DNA from: Timema cristinae
Taxonomy: Eukaryota > Arthropoda > Insecta > Phasmatodea > Timematidae
Assembly (NCBI GenBank): GCA_039000515.1
Contig: JBCFYV010000490.1
Span: forward strand, 1 to 64,000
Reading direction: 5' to 3'
DNA length: 64,000 bases
Shown: positions 56,850-64,000 of the stretch, piece by piece
Numbering within the stretch: position 1 is the stretch's first letter
Layout: every line of letters starts with the position of its first letter
Notes under the pieces: generated by a model
The model's database searches: none
What the model saw: the letters and a program-made list of their open reading frames with translations, nothing else
What the model was told of the DNA's origin: nothing
Position numbers and translations under genes: made by a program

Positions 56850-57320
56850 GATTAATTTTTTCAAAATTGATGTCTATAAGTTATAGGGCAATGTCTCAAC
56901 ACGTTTATTTTATTTTGACCTTAGCCTCCAAATTAAGGATAGTTTACAAATGAGAGATTTTTTAATGCAATTTTTTATTTTTCAAAACTGGATCTAAAGA
57001 TTCTGATTAAAATGCAACCTAGGGAGTAATTTATCTCACAAATAACAACACAGAGGCTATTTGGTTTTTGGTCGGTAAAATTTTGAAGTGTGATGAGTTA
57101 TTTTTCAAAAACTTGAAAATTTAAAAAGAGAGTCGATGATTCAGTTCCAAATTGGTATCTTGGGAATGTCTAACATGACAAATAACAATTTATAAGTTTA
57201 CTTGTTTTTTTAATACATTCTCATTTGTGGGTAGTTTATCAATGAGTGCTTTTTCAAAAACTTGGGGGGAAAAAATGGCTTTGACGATTTGGCTCTAAAT
57301 AGGTATCTTGAACTTGTTTG
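56850..57320 (+). repeat. Very degenerate repetition, unit perhaps 140 bp
   Basis: Blocks such as TTTTTCAAAAACTTG (57100, 57262), AGTTTA[C/T]CAATGAG and GGTATCTTG recur at irregular spacing. The period is uncertain. Confidence 0.4.
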
Positions 57321-57384
57321 AGATTAAAACAATACAATGCTGCTGGTAACAGATATATTAGCTTATATCAAGTTATATTTTGTC

Positions 57385-57580
57385 AATAAGTGATTTAACA
57401 ATGTTACTTGTAATTAATTGCGAGGTATATATACCAAAGTAATATTTTTTTAGGACGTGAATTTAGTATGTTACTTGTAATGAATTGTGAGAGATAGAGC
57501 TAAAGTAATATTTTGTCAGTAGGTGATATGAGTGTTATTTGTATTTAAATTGTGAGGGATATACCGCAAATAATATTTTC
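57385..57580 (+). repeat. Tandem repeat, about 65-bp unit, three copies
   Basis: GTTACTTGTAAT[T/G]AATTG followed by GAGRTATA and AAAGTAATATTTT recurs at 57403, 57470 and (as GTTATTTGTATTTAAATTG) 57534. Confidence 0.85.
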
Positions 57581-57585
57581 AGGGG

Positions 57586-58990
57586 GGCCACTCACCAGTA
57601 AAATTGGGAAAAATCCCGGGAAAATGTTCTTGAAATTTGCCATCATTTGAGAATTTAAAGGCGAGGACCACTATAAATAGTTTTTTGGGCATACACATTT
57701 CAACATTTGCCATGGGGAAAACCACTTTAAATATAATCTGGAAAAATTAAATTAAAAAAAATTATAGGTAAGAAAAATATAATTAGCGTTTAGGGGTAGC
57801 CAAATCTCAAAACAATTCTAGAGGAGGATCACTCCAAATATCTTGAAGGAGTCTAATTTTCAAAATATTACTGGACAAGGACCTTTCAAAATGGATTATA
57901 AGGGTATTCAATTTCACAAAATATATGGTGTTGAGTCCCGGATCTCCTATTAATTGGAAGAAAGTTCCTTTAAAAAAATATTGTTTACACTCCTACACAA
58001 ATAAAGTTCCACCGCCACTGGGTTAAGCACCTTTTGTAAATGTATAGGCCTATGAATACTACTGTTTATCTTGCCTAATCTCCACTTGAAGTTGAGCACA
58101 CATCACACGTGCAATAATTACCTTTTGATCCAGACCTTTAAAAATGTACGTTGAGAATGTAGCGTGATATCATGGATGTACCCTCGTTTTTAGTGAGGAG
58201 AGAAAGGTCCTATCTATGATGGATCGTGATAAAGTCTCCCAACAGGAGTTGGTCAGCATTTTTTTTTATGCATGGACTCATCGAATAAATTGTGTAGTAC
58301 TGCAATCAATGCTGGTAGAACCGATGGGGTGGGGCAAGAGGGGCCCTCGTTCCCTGAAAATAATCTCAGCTGGAATAAATCCCACCCCCCTAAATATATT
58401 TTAAATCCTCTGATACAATCGAATAGAAGTTGAAAAGATCTTGCATTAACCTCAAAATAACTTCTATAATACATTCAATTATCAAAAGTTTTCCAGAGAA
58501 GACCACTTCAAAGTTTCTAGAGGCATCTAATTTTCGAAAAAAATTCAAGCTAGGAGCAGTCTAAATATCTTCTAGAATCACCTAAATTTTAAACAAATTT
58601 TGGAGGAGAACCCCTTCAAATAGCTTTCAGGAGATCTAAATTTAAAAAAGTAAACTGGTTGAGGACTATTAAAAATAGCTCTGGAGGTATCCAACTTTTA
58701 AAAATTTTCCGAAGGATGCTACTCAAAATAGGTTCTAGGAACATCCAAAGTTCTAAATAATTGTAGGGGGGACTATTCTAAATATCTTTTAAAAGAGTAT
58801 AGTTTCAAAAAAGTGGGAAAGGACCACTTCAAATTAGGGACAGAATAAACGATAAGTGGAGTGTAGAGGGGTGATTGCCCTTCTTGGAATAATTAGCCCT
58901 CTTCTAGATGTAGTTCACACCTTCTGATATTCTCAAATAGATTCTAAATACATTCAATTAAAAAATAATCCAGGTGAGAAATCTTTCCAA
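57586..58990 (+). repeat. Long degenerate array, about 55-bp unit, over a dozen copies
   Basis: After CAGGGGGGCCACTCACCAG, units approximating GGACCACTTCAAATAG-CTTCTAGAGGCATCTAATTT-TCAAAAAATT repeat to about 58990. Clear copies lie near 57825, 58500, 58555, 58610, 58665, 58725 and 58780. Units are 65-80% alike by eye. A GC-richer spacer sits at about 58290-58400. No coding potential. Probably the inside of a non-autonomous transposon whose right end I could not place. Confidence 0.75.
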
Positions 58991-59499
58991 ATAAAGTAAT
59001 ATTTAATCAGGAGATAAACAACGTTAATAAGGCTACTTGTGAGTGATGTGGTTAGAGAATTGTGTATATTTTTGTTGATTATTTTATCGTAATAAAAATA
59101 ATAACTTTAATATTTGTATAATTCCTTGTATTTTCTTCTTAGAGAACATACCTTTTCTGCTATTATTTTACAATAATTTGGTTAACATTTTCGCTGTATA
59201 TTATGTATATGATTGGTGTATTTACCAACATTTAATTATTTTTATTTTGTACATTAAACAGAAGGGACATTGTTTATTTAATGTAAGTAAAGCGCACTAT
59301 TTTAATCGATTGACATTGTTATTATTAACGGATGACAGACGTTCACTGTAATGTAACTAAATATATAGTGGAAAAAGAACACCTGGATACAAAAATAGAA
59401 CACCTAGCTTTTGGCTTAGCGAGTTCTTTATTCGCTGTGTATTAAGTTGTGGTCCACTATTATATGGATCCATCTCAACGTTTGTCTGCCAGTTGTTTT
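58991..59499. other. AT-rich non-coding DNA
   Basis: No gene or array recognised. Confidence 0.6.
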
Positions 59500-60100
59500 T
59501 TTTGTCGACCATTGGCTGTCTATCACTTTGTTGTTCTATGTACGTATTTTTCGACGAGTCGACGGCCACTAGTTACCTGCTTATCAAATGTTTGTTAATA
59601 TTTTGTCGATCAGTTGGTTGTCTAGCACATGGTCCTACTCTTATCAACAACTTGGTCTAAGTACTCCTTCGTGTAGATTACTTGTCTGTCAATCACTTGT
59701 TCACACGTATCGACCAGTTTTAATGTTATTAGTTTTATGCACCCAAACTGGTCAACTATTCGTGTGTATATCACTTTGTACTCGTATGCATGAGCTAGTC
59801 GACCAGTAGGTCATACTAGGGTCAGATAATTAACTCACCAAGCATTCCAAATATTTGTATACTTTTGGTCGACCAATTGGCTCTTTATCACATGGTCCTA
59901 CTCACATCGACATAATGATCGACACTGCTTTTGCATGACAGTCACTTGTCTGTCGACCACTTTTTCCACACATGTTAACCAGTGTGCTGTCGATCAGTTA
60001 GCTGGAGCCCCAATTGGTCGGCCAGTTTTGCTGTCACTTTGTCCACCTAAGCATGAACTGTCAACCAGTTGTTCCAAATCGTGTCGGCCACATATCTCCT
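59500..60100 (+). repeat. Degenerate array built on GTCGACCAGTTGG
   Basis: GTCGACCA, GTCGATCAGTTGG, ATCGACCAGTT, GTCGACCAGTAGG, GTCGACCAATTGG and GTCGGCCAGTT recur, joined by CTGTC[A/T]ATCACTT and CACATGGTCCTACTC blocks, every 30-45 bp on average. More complex and GC-balanced than neighbouring DNA. Short ORFs here are by-products. Confidence 0.8.
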
Positions 60101-60640
60101 CTAGCCTTCGAGATATTTTTTACAGCTTAACGACCAGTTTGTATTATGACAGTGTAAACAATATGAACCTGTAACTAATTTTGTTTACAAATACAACTAT
60201 AGTACTTAGGCCTAGAAATTTAAATCATATCATTAATGGCAATCAATCCTAGTTAAATATAATTGTGTCCAAAAAATATCAAGATCATTACATTTATTGT
60301 ATTTCGTTGAATATCTTTTTTTTAAAAAGTGTTTATCTTAAATTAAAAAAAACCTTTAGTTAATGTCATTTTTATTCCACATATTCCAAAACAGTGTATT
60401 TAATTTGGTATATTAACTTGTTGGAGTATGTAATCATCTTTACAAACCTCACAGTGAATTTGTTCTCATTAACATTAAAAATCATATATTTATTCGAGTT
60501 TCCCTGGCTAGGCCAGGGGAGGATCCAGGTGGGGTTGGGTGCAATCGCCCCCTCCTGCATAGAACACACTAATTTTTCTAGATTGCATTTGGTTGAAATA
60601 TATTTCACATGAGGCCTAATCTGATGAAAAAGCAGTATTG
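60101..60640. other. AT-rich non-coding DNA
   Basis: Nothing recognised. Overlapping short ORFs on both strands lack any known motif. Confidence 0.55.
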
Positions 60641-60900
60641 TTCGGGACGTTTCAGAACAGTCATTTATACATAAAACTGCCTATATGTAACATATCAGAG
60701 CGTTTATATCGAAAACTGTCTATATTTGGGTGTTTCGGAACAGTCATTCATACATAAAACTGCCTCTATGTAACATATTCAGATCGTTTATATCGAAAAC
60801 GGTCTTTAATTTGGGTGTTCGGGACGTTTCGGAACAGTCATTCATACATAAAACTGCCTATATGTATTCAAGCGTTTATATCGAAAAACGGTCCCATATT
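60641..60900 (+). repeat. Tandem repeat, 83-94-bp unit, three copies
   Basis: GAACAGTCATT[T/C]ATACATAA then AACTGCCTATATGTA and CGTTTATATCGAAAAC recurs at 60655, 60738 and 60832. Confidence 0.93.
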
Positions 60901-63900
60901 TGGGGGGGGTGTTTTTTACCGTTATTCCGCCCCCCTGTCCCCCCCCCCGCCCCCCACTCTTTTTTTGGTGGAAAACGGTTTTGGATTTTTTTTCATCTTT
61001 AAACCTCTAGTAGTGCTGTCTTAGTTGAAGAGCTTTGGTTCCATCGCAAAGGCCTAACCTCCCTGAGGCCTTTTTAATTATTAATTAATTAATTTAGCAA
61101 TTAAGGAGGGTTTTTGGGGGGTTTTTAGAGCTTGGGGGGGAGCAGAGCGGGCCCCAACCTTAAATAGACGTAAATGTAAAGAACTTGGCTCTATGACGTT
61201 CTCCCCCTCCAACAGGGCAATCAGCCTTTCACTTTTCGGCTTAATCCCCCTCCCCCCCTCAGCCCCGGGGGTAGTTCCATTTTCACATCGCAAGGAGGGG
61301 GGGCCGGGAAAACCCCCCCTTTCCCCCCGGACTGGTTTTTCCACAGACCGGGGGGACCCCCCACCACCCCCCCGGGTCGTTACCTTCTGTTGTGCTGAAG
61401 GCAATAAGCTCCGTAAAAAAGGCACACCAAGCAACAAAAATTTACCTTAAAAAGGCGTTTCCTCTACTTTGGTTGAACTTGAGGTTTTTTTAAACCCACC
61501 CCAAAGTCTAGGAAGCTCGCACACACATCCTTTGGGGTGGGCAGATTAAAAAGTTTTAATGTTTTTTAAAAAAAATTCTAGAAAAACCACTTCTTACTAC
61601 CTGTCCATTTTAATAAAAAAAAATTACTGATAAAAACGCAAGTAAACTTCTATAACAATTAATTTTAAAGATAAAAAAGTTGCTCAACCCCCTTTACCTT
61701 CCTATCCCTTAAATCATTTAGGTTTAAAAAACCAAAGGCCCCTCCCCGGTGGGGGGAGGGGGGAAAACCCCAGAGGTGAAAAAATTTGGACAGCTTGTTT
61801 CGGGGGGGTTGGAAAAGAGTATTTATTTACACAAAGGAAATTTATGGAAAAGTTAAAAATGCAGAAAAAGACCCAATTTGGGGGAAAGTGGTCAAAAAAA
61901 CCCAATTTTAAAAAAAGGATTATTTTTTTACAAAAATAGGAAATTTATGCGTAAAGTAGAATGTGAAAAATGTACACAATTTTAGGAAAGGTCCAGTCCA
62001 CTCCCAAAAAGTCTATGCACTCCCGCACGCATCCATCCCGGGGCCGTTTCTAATTACAAAAAACCCCAAATTTTGCCACGATAAATAGTTTTTTTTATTT
62101 AAAAGCATTATTGAAATTTGAAAAGAAAAAGGTTTGTTTCCTTAAAGGACTCCTGCTTAAATGTACCTTCATCTGCGGGGGGGGAGGGGGGGGGGGAAAC
62201 CAGGGTGAAAAAAACTCTTGGACAGTTGGTGTTGGGTTAAATTTTCCACCCACGGGACAGGGGGGTGTTCCTTTGCCTTTTTTAAAAGGGGAATACCTAT
62301 TTAGAAAGAAAATTTTTTTTACTCTTAATATTTAACGGTTAAAATAACAGGTTTCGTTGTCCATTTTGAAACCAAAAATTTTGCAAACCAAATTTTTTCT
62401 TTGGCCCTGGCTACGAACCAGTTGTGCACCATTTTTGAATTCATCCCCCCAAAGCGTACCCGCTGTTGCTAACGAACATCTAGGACAGACCCCCCTCTGT
62501 TTTTTTTAAGGTTCTGAGGGTAACGGGACTTTTAAATATCGAATATAAACGGGGGTTTAAAAAAAAACTTTGGGGAAAGACTAAAATTATATAAGCACCT
62601 GTTTTTTTTTTCCCCAGATTTTATTATAAATTGTAAAATTATTATTTATGTTTTAAAAATATAAAAGCCCCATGTTTTTTCCCCCGGTTTTAACATAGGA
62701 ACTGTTTTAAAATTATACATTATTTAATATTATTTAATAGTATTTAATTTCCCTACGGGGGTTTTTCGTCTTTCTTAGGGGACACTAATGGCACAAAAAC
62801 CCGTTTAGTTAAAGAAGGGTTTTGGGGGTTTCAAATAATAAAAAAGCAAAAAGGTTTTCTTTAACTGCTCTTGATTTTATTCTGTGCAGGGGGTCCCCCA
62901 AAAATTTTTTGGGGGAAATAAAAAAAAAATATTAGAACACTTAATGAAAAAAAAGAAATGGGAAAAAAATTTTGTTTTCAGTGTTTTTGTGAATTGCACT
63001 TTCCACCCCCCCCCCAAAAAAGCAAAAAGTTTTGGAAATTTCGTTTTGGTTGTCAAAAATTAGGAAGACTGAGGACTATTGCCTGAATAATCAAAGTCTC
63101 ACATTAAAAAACAATTTTTATATTTTTGATAAGAATCTCACTTTTTTTGGGTTGTTTAATTTTTGGTTTCCAAAAAAATTTATCTTATGTGAATAAAAAG
63201 CCAAAGCTTTAAGGTTTATTTAGGGGGTTAACACCAACGGTGACATTTTACAAAATTTGAAATATGACACCGGAAGGGGAAAAAAACCCCCGGGGCCTCG
63301 GGGTTGTACCCAAAGCCTGAACGAGCATCCGGGGGTTTTTCCTTTTTTAAAAAGGGAGTGGAACAGAGCATCGGGGCAAAAACCCCCCGCCCTTGGGGGG
63401 GTGATCCACTACCAAATAAGGGGAAAATTTAAAAGGGATTTTTGGACAGCTGTGTTTCGCTGCGCAGAGACCCAAAATAATTTGGCATTAAGACGGGGTT
63501 TTTGAAGAGGGTAAAAATAGCCCGTCATTACTTTGGTATTTCAATTTTGATTTCCCGCCGAACAAAAAAAAAAAATTTTTTCGGTCGTAAAAATTTTCTA
63601 AATTTAGGAATTTTTTTTTTTTGTATTTTTAAATGGTGTTTTTTTTTTTGACTAAAACCGGGGTGTACAATGGTGTTTTTTTTTTTTTTTAGTTAAAAGG
63701 GGCCCCCCATGATTGGGGGGATTTTACAAACCCGGGGGACCCCCAATTTTTGGACCAGTGTACTGTTCGAAAAAAGGGGGAAATTTTTCCCCAACCCTGG
63801 GGTAAAGCGTCCCGGGGGAAATAACAGCCCCAAAAACAAATTTTTTGGGGTTTTTTTGGGGGTTTTTTTTTTTTTTCCCGGGAAAGCAAATTTAAATTTT

Positions 63901-64000
63901 TTTTTTAAAATTTTAAATTTTAGAATTTGGGGGGCCTCGGTTTTGGAAAGGGGTTTTGGGGGTCATCCCCTCGGGGTTTTGGCCCCCGGGGCTCCCCCCG
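60901..64000. other. Homopolymer-rich, probably low-quality sequence
   Basis: From about 60900 nearly every base is doubled or run-length inflated (long G, C, A and T runs), unlike the 60 kb before. TTGGACAGCTGTGTTTC-like motifs recur near 61786, 62219 and 63444 with runs of different length, as if one repeat were read with errors. The ORFs here are rich in Gly, Pro, Phe and Lys from the runs and should not be trusted. No feature is annotated. Confidence 0.8.

Noticed and set aside
61081..61450. 118- and 85-codon ORFs rich in Gly/Pro
   Set aside because: They arise from G and C runs in the low-quality terminal region.

Overview
This window looks like nuclear DNA of an AT-rich, transposon-dense invertebrate, most likely an arthropod. 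I cannot name the species. Spliced transposase exons with GT/AG borders, tRNA-derived SINEs, hAT, PIF/Harbinger, Tc1, Penelope-like, RTE-like and Ty3/Gypsy remnants, and the absence of any operon or ribosome-binding-site structure all point to a metazoan genome. I found no certain host gene. One short CpG-rich stretch (about 52.15-52.6 kb) could be a promoter with a first exon.

Layout. 0-2.5 kb: AT-rich non-coding. 2.5-8.0 kb: an old, intron-containing hAT-like transposase pseudogene, broken by an intact younger hAT (3418-6068, 604-codon ORF, perfect 8-bp target duplication) and by a hAT-type MITE (6448-6922). 8-12.3 kb: MITEs, one large foldback, minisatellites. 12.3-23.0 kb: a two-gene PIF/Harbinger element, with a six-exon DDE transposase on + facing a SANT/Myb-like gene on -. 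Matching terminal repeats lie at about 12297 and 22962, and it is hit by a Penelope-like fragment, a small MITE and SINEs. 23-25.7 kb: a THAP-domain remnant, a roughly 175-bp satellite-like array and SINEs. 25.7-46.05 kb: one Ty3/Gypsy retrotransposon with paired 719-bp LTRs and gag, protease, RT, RNase H and integrase. It is expanded to 20 kb by two large insertions flanked by inverted repeats: 4.8 kb at TTAA inside gag, and 5.95 kb with a 7-bp duplication inside RT. 46-60 kb: SINEs, an RTE-like LINE tail, a MITE, a Tc1 transposon and several degenerate minisatellites. About 60.9-64 kb: homopolymer-rich sequence that looks like poor base calling at a contig end.

Connections. Two SINE families with different tRNA-like heads share one 3' tail, and a 46-bp tail-only insertion carries its own target duplication, so the tail is probably what a partner LINE recognises. 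Each LTR of the Gypsy element has two perfect three-unit heat-shock elements, the second ending 13 bp before a TATA box, which predicts heat-inducible transcription. The two large insertions carry SINE copies that look far older than the retrotransposon they interrupt, so they may be cargo-carrying non-autonomous DNA transposons. That is the most unusual observation here, and it is partly inference.
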